NCBI GenBank assembly: GCA_037127255.1
Contig: JBANSL010000013.1
Coordinates: 4,404,188 to 4,468,187 of the forward strand
Reading direction: 5' to 3'
Length of the DNA stretch: 64,000 bases
From: Persicaria tinctoria
Lineage: Eukaryota > Streptophyta > Magnoliopsida > Caryophyllales > Polygonaceae
Below are positions 45,705 through 55,480 of the stretch, one piece after another (positions within the stretch are counted from its first letter, which is position 1; every line of letters begins with the position of its first letter). The position numbers were made by a program, and so were the translations under genes. Under the pieces are notes generated by a model. It worked only from the letters and a program-made list of their open reading frames with translations, was not told where the DNA came from and searched no databases.

Positions 45705-45924
45705 CATGAGCTAGCCTACATTCACTCAGCTGCAGCTCGTTAGTAGCTTACAAGGTGATCAGCTGAATACACGTGTACGATCTAGATGCAAGTGGTTGTT
45801 ACAGGATGTGTATAAATACTTCTCCTTGTAACCAACTGAACAACTAAGTCACAATGAATCCATCTTCCATATCTCCATTTCTCTGTTCTTGATTTCCTGA
45901 AATTCCAATTACTTCCGCTGCATA
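45705..45924 (+). repeat. Copia-1 3' LTR
   Basis: 220 bp, matching 34541-34760 with about five differences. Its first base is C, not T, at the junction with the RNase H sequence. Confidence 0.9.
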
Positions 45925-46956
45925 ATACCCTGAGATATTGCAATTTTCGCGAGGTATACAACTATTTTGCATATTTCGCAGGGTGTCCCTGTGGTTTTTT
46001 TTTTTTTCGCCTCGTGCCCTTTGGGTTAAATCTAACCGTTTTTGTTTGTACTCCCTTAATTTGCAATAAAAAAAAGGATGGACGGATGAGAGCGAAGAGA
46101 AGAAGGTGGCTCAGATCCAAATTCCACCAGACTAAGAAAAAACTTCGATTCTCATCCATGGCGACGCTCTCTGCACCTAGGCCCAACAATTCCAACTATA
46201 ACCCCAATTTCAACCCTAATTCCAAATTTGAATTGAGTTGTGAAGAAGGTAGATCCGGATCTGGATTCGTAGATCTGGTGGTGCGCCGACTCTCCATGCT
46301 CCCGACAAGTGCTTGTGAGTTGTGAAGAACAAATTGAACACCAATTAGGAACAAATTGAACACCAATCAGGGCCAATTTTGTCGAACTGTCATAGGGGTT
46401 TGAATTGATTTTATTCCATTAACAGATCCCTGCTTCTTCGACCCCTTCTTCCCGTCGGAGAGAGGTTCGGCCGCCACAACATCGCCATCTATTCCAGGAG
46501 AGAGGTCATCGAGGGGAGAAAATTGAACGTGAATCGGGGATCGATCTATTTTCCAGGAGGGAGGCCATCAATGGCGACTTGCAATCTATATATTCAATTC
46601 TCTTAATTTTCTCTCTGCAATCCATGGTGGGAGGTCTATTTTCCAGGAGGTAGGCCTCTGTTGGAGATGGAATTCTTGTCCAATCTTTTCCTCTTCATTT
46701 TTCTTTTCCTCGGTCGGAGTACGAGCCACCTTCTCGCTTCGCTCTCAGTCTCTCAATCTCTCAGTTCTCCGTCCGTCTTTTTTTTTTGTTTTTTATATTG
46801 CAAACTAACGGAGTATAAAAAAACTGTTAGATTTAACCCAAGAGGGCACGAAGCGAAAAAAAAAAAGAAAACCACAGGGGCACCATGCGAAATATACAAA
46901 AGAGTTATATACCTCGCGAAAATTACAATATCCCAGGGTACCTCGCGTAATTTCCG

Positions 46957-46988
46957 TAAAAAAAATTCAATAGCTACACAAATAAGAC

Positions 46989-47019
<31 letters not shown>

Positions 47020-47365
47020 AATCAAGTTGTCAATTAATGAATTAAATATGAACCAGTACTAACTAGACAAATCTCACAACATCATATTTTTAAACACATA
47101 CAAAAATAAAACAAAGTTACTACCTTAATTGGCAAATGATAACACAAACAACACAATATAGGAGGAGGGTGAGATTAATTTTTCTTAACCCCTAAATGCA
47201 ATTTCTTCAAATCGTTTCCTTTCAAAAACTTAATAGTACATGTATTTATCATATACAAAAAAATCATTTTATAATCTTTCTAAATCAATTTTCCAATAAA
47301 CCAATCAAAATTACAACAAAAAATACATTAAAAAGGGAAAAAAAGCAGAGGAAAAAAACGTACTT
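46957..47365 (-). repeat. inverted copy of the translocator 3' flank
   Basis: The reverse complement of about 26905-27265 with minor indels. It starts exactly at the outer edge of the inverted-repeat element (after ACGG/CCGT) and ends at the position equivalent to the translocator stop codon. No translocator coding sequence follows; 47366 onward is unrelated AT-rich DNA. Confidence 0.85.
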
Positions 47366-47806
47366 ATAAATATAACTTAGAAATATCTTTCAGTTGATGT
47401 GTTAAAATAATTTTGTAAATATTATTTAATTTTTTTTAAGTATAATATGATTATAAATAATAATTTCCATTTATAAAGTTAAAAATAATATTAAAATTAT
47501 TTATTTATATTTTAAAAATTGTATTTCAATAATTAACCTTTGAAGAAAAATTATATATAATTAACCTTTAAAAAGAGGTTATTACTAACAATTAAAATAA
47601 TTAAACACATATATTAAGTTGAGAAATGTTAAAATATAATTTATTTAACGAAAACATAATGTAAATTGGTGATGGGTGGTGATTTGTTAACGGAAGCCAT
47701 TTAAGGGGTGGTTTTCTGTAATTTCAAATTTAAGGGGCGGTTAAGTGAAAAGACTAGCCTTTGAGAGGTGGTTTGCTGTAAATTTCCCTTATACTTATTT
47801 AAAATA
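47366..47806. other. intergenic DNA with a foldback-arm fragment
   Basis: AT-rich. Bases 47672-47793 contain GGTGGTGATTTG, TTAAGGGGTGGTTTTCTGTAA and AGAGGTGGTTTGCTGTAAATT, related to the arms of the foldback element at 21915-22545. TTTAAAATA at 47798-47806 is the left target duplication of the next element. Confidence 0.5.
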
Positions 47807-48787
47807 GGGAAATTCCATCTGGTGCCCTTGTGTTTAAAGCAGTTTTGGTCGGTGTCCCAAGGTTTTTTTTTTTTTTTTTCCGGATTGTGTCCCTTTACTT
47901 TTGTAAAGTTCCGCCCCGTGCCCTAAATTCCAATTCAACGCTAACTCTGTTATTTTTATTAAAAAAAAAAGAAAGAAAAGAAAACAAGAGGAAGCGTCCT
48001 CAACACATCAACAGACCTCGCTCGCTTTGACATCTACCGTTGTCGTAGCAGGAAGGAGGGAACTCGGCGGCGAAGGAGGGGACGTCAACGGAGTAGGAGT
48101 CAGTGTCGAAGGGTGTGCAACCATCGTCGAAGGGGTGATTGGAGGGCCTAACCTCGATCATCGCCGACGTCGTTGTTGAAGACGTCGAATGAGCAAATCG
48201 TCGGCTACATCCAGAGAGCGGGCCCAAGGTCGCATTCCGACCGTCGTCCTCTCTGATCAGGGATCCGACGGTGTTGCGTAAAGGAAACGACCTGTGACAG
48301 CCGAGAGGAAGCAGACCCAACCAATTCAATATCAAGTCAAATCATCATGATTTCTTCTGCTCCACCACCTTCATCCCGATTTCTTCTATTGCAGTGTCAC
48401 CACCTTCAACATCCAGGTCCAATCAATTTGATGGATCATCCCGATCTCAAGGCGTGCTCCGACCATGAAGAAAGAGGGTCAATTGAAGAAAATAAGATCC
48501 ATCCTGAAGTTACTTTGCCCAGTGGAGCAAATTCCCCAACCGGGACACGCCTCGCAATGGCCCTCGCCCCTCACAATGGAGTTTATGCCTCGCAATGGAG
48601 AAGAAGAGGGTTCCCTCTGATTTTGAAAAGACGAATAGGTTTCAAGTTAACGGAGTTACAATTGAATTGGAGTTTAGGGCATGAGGCGGAACTTTACAAA
48701 AGTTAAGAGACACCATCCAGGAAAAAAGAAAATCTTAGGGCATCAACCGAAATTGCTTTAAATACATGGGATCTGACAGAATTTCCC
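47807..48787. mobile_element. Mutator-like element with long inverted repeats
   Basis: 981 bp flanked by a perfect 9-bp duplication TTTAAAATA (47798-47806, 48788-48796), the Mutator signature. The left arm (47807 to about 47962: GGGAAATTCCATCTGGTGCC, TTTAAAGCAGTTTTGGTCGG, GTAAAGTTCCGCCCCGTGCCC) is the imperfect reverse complement of about 48640-48787. The GC-richer interior has purine-rich sequence on one side and CT-rich sequence with ATG frames (for example 48347 on) on the other, resembling captured host DNA (Pack-MULE), but no domain is recognisable and no transposase is present. Confidence 0.85.
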
Positions 48788-49054
48788 TTTAAAATATTTA
48801 GAATTTTTCTCTTTGCCTTACACTATTAGAATATAAAATGTTTAAAATAAAATGTTTGCATCCACATAAGTATATCCTAAAAATAAATAAGTAACAGAAT
48901 ATAATTTTTATTATTATATACAAAAAGATTTTAAAATCTTGCTAAAAAATACTTTTTTAGGACAAAAATCATCCTCGATTAAAATGGGTTTGAAAACAAA
49001 CTACCGTTGAAATTAATTCTAGAATTGATTTTGTTGTAACAAATTATGTGAATT

Positions 49055-49320
49055 TTTTTTTTGATAAGGTAAAAATTCGAAGGTCAAACAAGTCTAACAC
49101 ATCGAAAGGTCGATAAAGTCAGCAGACGGTGAACCGTCTAAACATACAAAGTAAATAACAAAAGGTGCAACTCAGGCGGTAACAAGCAAAAAATTCCGGG
49201 CGACCTAGCAAACCTAATCCTAACACATTGGGGACAATATAGACTACAAATCGAAGCCAATCGCCACTAAGGAGCGACACCGCTGGTCAGGGTACATCAG
49301 GAGTCCCTTTTGGGTGTTTA
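49055..49320 (-). mobile_element. dispersed repeat family X, truncated copy
   Basis: A plus-strand T run then GATAAGGTAAAAATTCGAAGG mirrors the 3' end seen at 28052 and 30538. The body shares GCAGACGGTGAACCGTCTAA and CATCAGGAGTCCC with 30610-30760. Confidence 0.5.
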
Positions 49321-49375
49321 TATATATGTATAAATATGAATATTAAGATGTAATCACAACTTCAACCAAGTAATC

Positions 49376-49612
49376 TGTGATTGCATCCTAGCTTTGATCA
49401 AGGGGAAGAGCAAGATTGGTTACCAGTGTAGCTTAGAGAGCAAGACAATCAGTTGTGGGAGCTTATCCCGAATGCAATGTGCATTATTCACTTATTTGTT
49501 ATGTACAATCAGGTATTTATAGGAGAGCTAGTTGTAACAACCATCCTTCACCTTATTCTCTATATTTACAATAACACTCTATACTAACTAAACTGACCAA
49601 ATATGGTCTACA
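49376..49612 (-). repeat. Copia-2 LTR, left copy (3' LTR)
   Basis: 237 bp, beginning TGTGATTGCATCC and ending GGTCTACA on the plus strand. About ten differences from 52621-52857. A TATA-like TATTTATAGG is present. It is preceded (on the minus strand) by a C/G-run polypurine tract. Confidence 0.85.
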
Positions 49613-49615
49613 ACA

Positions 49616-49735
49616 CCCCCCCCCCCCCAAGTGGGCGTGAAAGATGAAACACCAAGCCCGTCTTGCAAGCCCCCCCCCTAAGGTGGGCGTGAAAGATGAA
49701 ACACCAAGCCCATCTTGCAAGCTAAAATGTTGTGT
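49616..49735 (-). repeat. duplicated polypurine-tract region of Copia-2
   Basis: A 50-bp unit (GTGGGCGTGAAAGATGAAAC, then ACCAAGCCCRTCTTGCAAGC on the plus strand) is present twice in tandem, each preceded by a C run (49617-49628 and 49671-49679). On the minus strand this gives two G-run polypurine tracts, one next to the LTR and one 50 bp upstream. Confidence 0.85.
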
Positions 49736-50412
49736 TGTTGTGCCCCTAAAGGTTTTATCATGAGATCAGCAATCTGCAAATGGGTGGCAACATGAATTGT
49801 CGACAGAAAACCCTCTTGAACTAAATCCTGGACATAATGACAATCGATACGAAGATGTTTTGTATGCTCATGGAAGACCGGGTTGCCTGCGAGGTGTTGG
49901 GCAGACTTATTATCGCATCAAAGGGAAATCGGAAGTGAAATAGGAACACGCAGATCCCCAAGTAACCCTGCTAATCATACAACTTCACTACCCGTCATCG
50001 ACATGCTGCGGTATTCGGCTTCGGTGGACAATTTCGAAACTGTTTTTTGCTTTTTAGTCTTCCACGAAACCAACGAATCACCAAGGAATACGCAATAGCC
50101 CATGAGTGACCGAGCCGAGAATGGACAACTTCCCCAATCGGCATCCGAATATGCACGAAGTACCAATTGAGAGTTGCTTGGATAAAAGAGGGAGCATTTG
50201 ACAGTCCCTTTTAGATAACGCAGCAAGTAGTGTGCAACCTGCAAATGGGGAACTCGAGGCGAGGCAAGAAATTGAGATAGCTGTTGCACCGTATACGAGA
50301 TATTCAGCCTAGTCATAGTGAGAAATAGAAGTCGTCCAACAAGTCGACGATAAGTTTCAGGATCCGGAATCTCATCCCCTATATCAAAACTGAGATGAAG
50401 GTTCCTCGGCAT
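49736..50412 (-). pseudogene. Copia-2 RNase H
   Basis: The minus-strand frame has ETYRRLVGRLLFL, AYSDADWGSC (catalytic Asp), SWKTKKQKTVSKLSTEAEYRS (catalytic Glu), then after frame breaks [22 protein letters not shown] and DLMIKPLG near the end. Stops and shifts near 49970 and 49915 disrupt it. Confidence 0.85.
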
Positions 50413-50462
50413 CGGAAACGCTGTTGGTTTGCAATTAGTAAACCCGGAATCCTAGAGAAGGT

Positions 50463-51272
50463 TTAAGACGTACTTCCGTTGATTGAGGAGAATACCACCC
50501 GGAGACGAGCAATCTCCATGCCTAAGAAGAACCTAGCCAGCCCTAAGTCCTTAATTGTGAAGGCTCTGTCCAGGGATACCTTAAGATCATCAAGTTCAGA
50601 TTCAACATCACCCGTTAAAAGCATCTCATCGACATAAATGAGGGCGATGGCAATACCAGACGAGGTGACCTTGGTGAAGAGGGAGTAGTCGTGGCGAGAC
50701 TGAGTGAACCCCCGAGCCACCAGATGCTTGGTGAGTTCGACATTCCACTGTCGACTCGCTTGCTTTAGGCCATAAAGAGAGCGATGAAGACGACAAACCT
50801 GTCCTGACTTCACTTTGGTGTAACCAAGAGGGGGTACCATGTAGACTTCCTCATCGAGGTACCCGTGCAAGAACGCGTTATTCACGTCCAATTGGTGAAG
50901 ATTCCATTTTCTGCACGAGGCAAGAGCAAGAAGTGTTCGAACAGTAGCGAATTTGGCAACGAGGGGAAACGTATGCTTGTATTCCCAATCCTTGAATTGA
51001 TTGTACCCTTTCGCTACTAATCTAGCTTTGAACCATTTAACCTCCCCATTCTGTCTATACTTGACTTTATATATCCACTTTGATCCAATTGCAGAATGGA
51101 CGGGAGGTAACTCAACTAAGTCCCAAGTATGATTGGATTCTAAAGCCTCAAGTTCTTTGTACATTGCTGCAACCCACATCGGATCGTCATTGGCTTGATG
51201 AAATGTGGATGACTCATAAACTGCGAGCACGTTGCACAACGAACTGACAAAATGATCAGAATAATGTTGCAA
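50463..51272 (-). pseudogene. Copia-2 reverse transcriptase, altered active site
   Basis: Has GSKWIYKVKYRQNGEVKWFKARLVAKGY, QLDVNNAFLHGYLDEEVYM and SLYGLKQASRQWN. The catalytic box reads LIYVDEMLLTG: the second Asp of YVDD is Glu. The frame ends prematurely at 50463, after FFLGMEIARL and a frameshift. In a live enzyme the two Asp residues bind the catalytic metals, so activity would be lost or strongly reduced. Confidence 0.9.
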
Positions 51273-51412
51273 GTCCGACCAGCTGATGACAGAAAAAGCA
51301 TGAGCAAGGGACTTTTAAGGCGAGACCACTCTAGTTCGCCTTGGTGGAGGAGCTCTTTTAAAATCATTATATTTTGCTGGTCTAATGATCTACCTTTGAG
51401 GTCTGTCCTGCA

Positions 51413-52564
51413 CTACAGAGGAGGGGAAAGTTGAACGGCAATAGGCTCAGACGGAGTAGGACTATTCAAAATCGGAATCGAGTCCGATTGAACGGAATGA
51501 TGTGTGTCTGAAGGCGTACCGGATCTTAGAGGGAATACCATATCAGAAGATGAATTGAAAGGAACAGAACAAATATGGAAATCATCCCCGAAAGACACAA
51601 ATGGAAGAGGAGGAGCGGGCAACTGAGACTCAATGGACACCTCAGTTTTGAAAGGAAAAACCTGCTCGGTGAAACTGACGTGGCTGCAGATAAGAATTTT
51701 CTTATCCTCCATGTCATAGACCTTGAAAGCCTTATAACCTGGAGGGTAACCAAGAAAAACGCATCTCCGGGAAGTAGAGTCAAGTTTATGACGATGAGAT
51801 TTAGGAACAAGGGCATAACACAAACAACCCATGACCCTTAACATTGAATAGTCAGGCGACTTAAGAAATAAAGCCTCATATGGGGATTTCCATTTAAGAA
51901 CCAATGATGGCATGATATTGATCAAGTGTGTAGCTGTGAGAACACACTCACCCTAGAAAGAAATAGGTAAACCTGCATTCAGACGCAAAGCCCTATAAGT
52001 TTCAATAAGATGACGGTGTTTCCGTTCTACTATGTCGTTCTGTTCAGGCACATAAGGAGTCGATCGTTGATGGATCACTCCATTCTCCAGTAGTAAAGAA
52101 CGCAAAGTATGGTTCACAAATTTGGAACCATTGTCAGTTCTTATCATCCTAATCTGAACTTGAAACTGGGTCAACACAAAGTGAAAGAAATTGATGACCA
52201 TACCCGGTACTTGTTCTTTGCCTCGAATAAGGAAAGTCCAAGTACTGCGTGTGCAGTCATCTAAAATTGTGAGGAAATATTTTCCTCCGCATAAGGACGG
52301 AGTCCTGTAAGGGCCCCAGACATCAAAATGGATCAAAGCGAAAGGTTTTGCAGCAACAGAAGAACTCACATCAAAGGGTATCTTATGCTGCTTAGACATG
52401 GCGCAAACATCACAAAAGAAAATTTTCAAATCCGTAGCTGAACATTCACTCAGATGCAACATTTTAGAAACTGAAAGGTGCCCTAAATGAGCATGGAACA
52501 TGTGCAAACGACTGCTATCAGTCGATCCAATGAAAGAGTTCAATTGTTTCTCTGAATTATTCAA
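51413..52564 (-). pseudogene. Copia-2 integrase
   Basis: A single frame broken by TAG at 51953. HHCC region: MFHAHLGHLSVSKMLHL and CDVCAMSKQHKIPF. Catalytic core: IHFDVWGPYR (Asp), RTDNGSKF (Asp), EQNDIVERKHRHL (Glu, with the usual Asn-Gly changed to Asn-Asp). The stop lies in a PISF.GECVLTA context where Trp is expected. The distal part (51925-51413) has KRRCVFLGYPPGYKAF-like sequence. Confidence 0.88.
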
Positions 52565-52620
52565 ACAATCAGAAAAATCAGTACCAACTCGGCAGATACG
52601 CTGATGTTTCAGAATGCAGT

Positions 52621-52857
52621 TGAGATGGCATCCTAGCTCTGATCAAGGGGAAGAGCAAGATTGGTTACCTGTGTAGCTTAGAGAGCAAGACAATCAGTTG
52701 TGGGAGCTTATCCCGAATGCAATTTGTATTATTCACTTATTTGTTATGTACAATCATGTATTTATAGGAGAGTTAGTTGTAACAACCATCCTCCACCTTA
52801 TTCTCTATATTTACAATAACACCCTATACTAACTAAACTGACCAAATATGGTCTACA
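52621..52857 (-). repeat. Copia-2 LTR, right copy (5' LTR)
   Basis: 237 bp, the partner of 49376-49612. On the minus strand its end ATCTCA is followed by ACTGCATTCTG, which is internal pol sequence and not a primer binding site. Confidence 0.85.
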
Positions 52858-52865
52858 ATGAATCT

Positions 52866-53477
52866 GACAATTTTTTTATTATTATTTTTTAATAACGGTC
52901 ATCTATGAACCCAAGAAAAAATCTTGAGTCCAAAGGAACAATTAGGCCCGTATTATGGGCTGCAATGCCCAGGAAGGCCCAAAGCCAGTGAAGCAGGTTT
53001 ACCAACCCTGCGAGGGATGGACGACCAACTCACCGACGGGGACCAACCACCAACCGACAACAGAGAGAGGAAGGGATACTGGGAGACAAGGCGGAGTTCA
53101 CGTCAACACCAAGACCGAGACATGGGAGACATCCCCATTCCGGCCATACGATTGATGCCATAAACCTACTCATTCGATACTTTTTGGGTGTCCGCATATG
53201 ACCATTATAACCAACTTGTTCAATCTACAAAACAAGGAGGCTATGGAAATTAATCCCTTACTTCTATTAAAACTAACTTAATGGAAACTTCTTAACATGA
53301 TGAACTGATACAAACAAGCCTACAAACTATAGGCTCAAGATCAACGAGAAATTTCATAGTGGCAAAACGACCAGTAGACCGGAGTCCGTCGAAGCCGCGA
53401 TAGAGGAGCGGAAAAGTGGAGGATAGGAGGACACCCAAGACGCCACCGCCAAAGTTGCAGACCGGCACACCACCGGG
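52866..53477. other. GC-richer repeat-like DNA, probably part of a non-LTR element
   Basis: The later part (GAAGCCGCGATAGAGGAGCG, GACGCCACCGCCAAAGTTGC) resembles the purine-rich body of family X. It may continue at 54590-54945 beyond an insertion. No domain is visible in any frame. Confidence 0.35.
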
Positions 53478-53655
53478 TGTAAGTACTAGAATACCAAATT
53501 TAATAGATTAATTAATGTTTCATCAACCCATGTAATGGCCCAAATGAGGCCTCCATATAAGCCCAATAGGGTTCTCTCAGTAACTGCTCCACACTTCATC
53601 TCTGTATATATGGCACTCAGTAACCAACAATTATTTCTCAGTATGGTATCAGAGT
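53478..53655 (+). mobile_element. truncated LTR with primer binding site
   Basis: The sequence from TGTAAGTACTAGAATACC to TTATTTCTCA (about 164 bp, with a TATA-like TGTATATATGG) is followed after GTA by TGGTATCAGAG (53644-53654), the initiator-tRNA-Met primer site. No gag or pol follows, so this is a fragment. The tail CAGTTATTTCTCAGTA recurs at about 54584-54599, possibly the end of the other LTR. Confidence 0.5.
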
Positions 53656-53680
53656 ATGATCAACCATGTGTTTTAATTAA

Positions 53681-54465
53681 GGCTGGTAAAAGGTAAGTCC
53701 ATGGTTGTGATTTTTACCTTAAGGTAAGATGTGGGAAGGGATTACCTTAGTAGAGAGAGGTAACCTCTTCCCTTTTCCAATATTTTTTTTATGATAAAGT
53801 ATGATGATATCTTTTCCATTTAGATTTATTAGTTGTAATAGGATTTAAAATGAAATAAAAATATATTTATATTTCATTATTTTTTAAAATAAAATATTTC
53901 ATTGGTTTAATTTTATTTTTTCTATAATTTGAGCCTAATTTTACCCTATATATACCCTCATCTTGAATTCTTGATCTATTGTAGTTGCACCTATTTTATT
54001 AACCATGGATCACAATAATCCAAATACTCCACCCATTCCAAATATGTCTTTTGATCCAAATCTTCTAAAAAATCCTCAATAACTTGTGGAACCAATTCCA
54101 ATGGTATGATCCGAATTTATAGGTAGTTCGATTAGTATTTACGTATATTATAATGTTTTTAACTTTTTTTATTTTAATCTAGATGTAATAAAATATATTT
54201 ATATTAACTACTTGCTATTTTTATTTATTTATAAAATTATAAATAAAAATAATTCACAATAATTAATATATGATGATACACATATAATAAAGGGAAAGAT
54301 ATAAATGAAAAGAAAAAGTGAAAATAAATTTGAAAGAGGTAAAAGAGGTTTTCCATGGTTGTAGAGGAAACCTTTTAGAAAGAGGTAGAAAAAATGAAAA
54401 TTATTTTAAACAAAAAAAATAAATAAATTGTAAAGTTGTGATAGGAAGACTACCCTTTGCAAGCC
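53681..54465 (+). mobile_element. PIF/Harbinger-like non-autonomous element (tentative)
   Basis: The left end GGCTGGTAAAAGGTAAGTC and the right end GACTACCCTTTGCAAGCC are imperfect inverted repeats. The left is preceded by TAA. An ATG at 54005 opens a short frame MDHNNPNTPPIPNMSFDPNL before a stop, reminiscent of the Asn/Pro-rich start of Harbinger Myb-like ORF1 proteins. The right-hand target duplication was not found. Confidence 0.35.
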
Positions 54466-54589
54466 CCTCGTACATTACCTCTCCTCAACCTACTGCGTTG
54501 CCTTTTGCCAATTAATGTGAATTTAAATTCCCCTCATCTTGTGGCCCAATCACCTTCTCCAGAAGAACCGCATCGTCTCACAGTTATTT

Positions 54590-54945
54590 CTCAGTAGTAA
54601 GGCTGCGAAAAGCCACGAAAACCTTCGCACCCCGGATGGATATGGAGGGATGCGCTTGAAATTGGGCGGAGAATATGAAAAATTGGGGAGTCTAACCCAA
54701 TATCAACAAAAGCCCCAACACAATTTCGGATTATCACAACGATCCGAGGTAGAAGACTCAGACGAAGTGTTTCACGGTACCATTTACACAAGAGAGAGAC
54801 TATGACGACACCACGCGGCAACAGGGAGCAGCCAGAGTCGGATTTAGTTCGCAAAAGCCGAGTTTCGCCGGCCGAGTCCGGAGTCGGGGCTCCCTCTCCC
54901 TAGATTTCTAGAGAGAGGAGCACGTATAGACTGTATAGTGCTACT
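54590..54945. other. repeat-like DNA, possible continuation of 52866-53477
   Basis: Ends with GGGGCTCCCTCTCCCTAG, ATTTCTAGAGAGAGGAGC, which parallels GGTCTCCATCTTTAGATTTT, CTAGAGAAAGGAGAGAG at the end of the family X copy near 31580-31620. No coding content supported. Confidence 0.35.
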
Positions 54946-54994
54946 TTCATTCGTCACATAAGTTATCGGTTATAACGACTGTAATCCAAATGGT

Positions 54995-55434
54995 CAGTGG
55001 CGGATTCTGAACTTGTTGATTGAGTGAGCGAAAATTTACGATAAAAAAATATTGTATGTAAAATTAAACTCTAAGTTTTTTCCCAGAAAAATTATCAATA
55101 TTATGTATCCTGAACTTGTATGATTTATTTCATAGTTCTCAAATATTTCAATATAACCTCCTAATTTGAAGTTCTCGAATATAGTTATATTATTAAGATA
55201 TGAAACTAATAAAGGATAATTACAATAAAAATATATCGGTTTGATAAATAATATATGAAATATTATAATTTAGTGCTGAAATTTGAAATGCTTATAACTT
55301 TTTGCTCAGATATCGGATTTGAGCTTATAATATATCAAATCGAAGCTATCGACGAGAGGAATATGTATGTAAAATTTCATTTTCGATTGAGGGGGGCGAC
55401 TGCCCCCACTAGCCCTAAAGAGGATCCGCCTCTG
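54995..55434. mobile_element. hAT MITE, copy 1
   Basis: A 440-bp element with ends CAGTGGCGGATTC and GGATCCGCCTCTG and a perfect 8-bp duplication CAAATGGT (54987-54994, 55435-55442), as hAT transposases produce. The interior is AT-rich and noncoding and matches 61117-61536 over its full length. Confidence 0.9.
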
Positions 55435-55480
55435 CAAATGGTAACGAATTATGTGAATGTTTGATTTGATTAGTGATATA

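Larger units (their letters stand above)
34541..45924 (+). mobile_element. Copia-1 LTR retrotransposon, split by an Athila-like element
   Basis: Ty1/Copia element of about 4.86 kb once the nested insertion (36804-43325 plus its 5-bp duplication) is removed. Order on the plus strand: LTR, PBS, gag with zinc knuckles, protease, integrase, reverse transcriptase, RNase H, LTR. The domain order and motifs (VDTGATDHM, SDNGSEF, YVDDLL) define Copia. The 5-bp target duplication is ATACC. It sits inside the left arm of the inverted-repeat element. TAG codons at 35555, 35684, 36500, 43807 and 45442 and a one-base loss near 45588 make it dead. RNase H runs straight into the 3' LTR without a polypurine tract. 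Confidence 0.93.
34519..46956. mobile_element. long-inverted-repeat (Mutator-like) element split by the Copia insertion
   Basis: The left arm is in two parts, 34519-34540 and 45930-46083. The right arm is 46769-46956. The left arm reads ACGGAAATTTCGCGAG, then ATACC, CTGAGATATTGCAATTTTCG, and on to GGGTTAAATCTAACCG; the right arm is its reverse complement (ACGGAAATTACGCGAG, GTACC, CTGGGATATTG). Arms are about 170 bp. The interior (46084-46768) has CT-rich, GC-richer DNA with an ATG-initiated frame at 46158 (MATLSAPRPNNSNY...) that could be captured host sequence. Superfamily by arm length and by analogy to the element at 47807; no 9-bp duplication was found. Confidence 0.7.
49376..52857 (-). 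mobile_element. Copia-2 LTR retrotransposon, 5'-internal deletion derivative
   Basis: Both 237-bp LTRs are present. Between them on the minus strand come the pre-integrase zinc region, integrase, reverse transcriptase and RNase H, but the primer binding site, gag and protease are absent: the 5' LTR abuts pol sequence directly at about 52620. Several stops and frameshifts. LTR divergence of about 4% makes it older than Copia-1. No clean target duplication was identified. Confidence 0.88.

Noticed and set aside
52858..52862. ATGAA as Copia-2 target duplication
   Set aside because: The left flank is TAATC, so no match.
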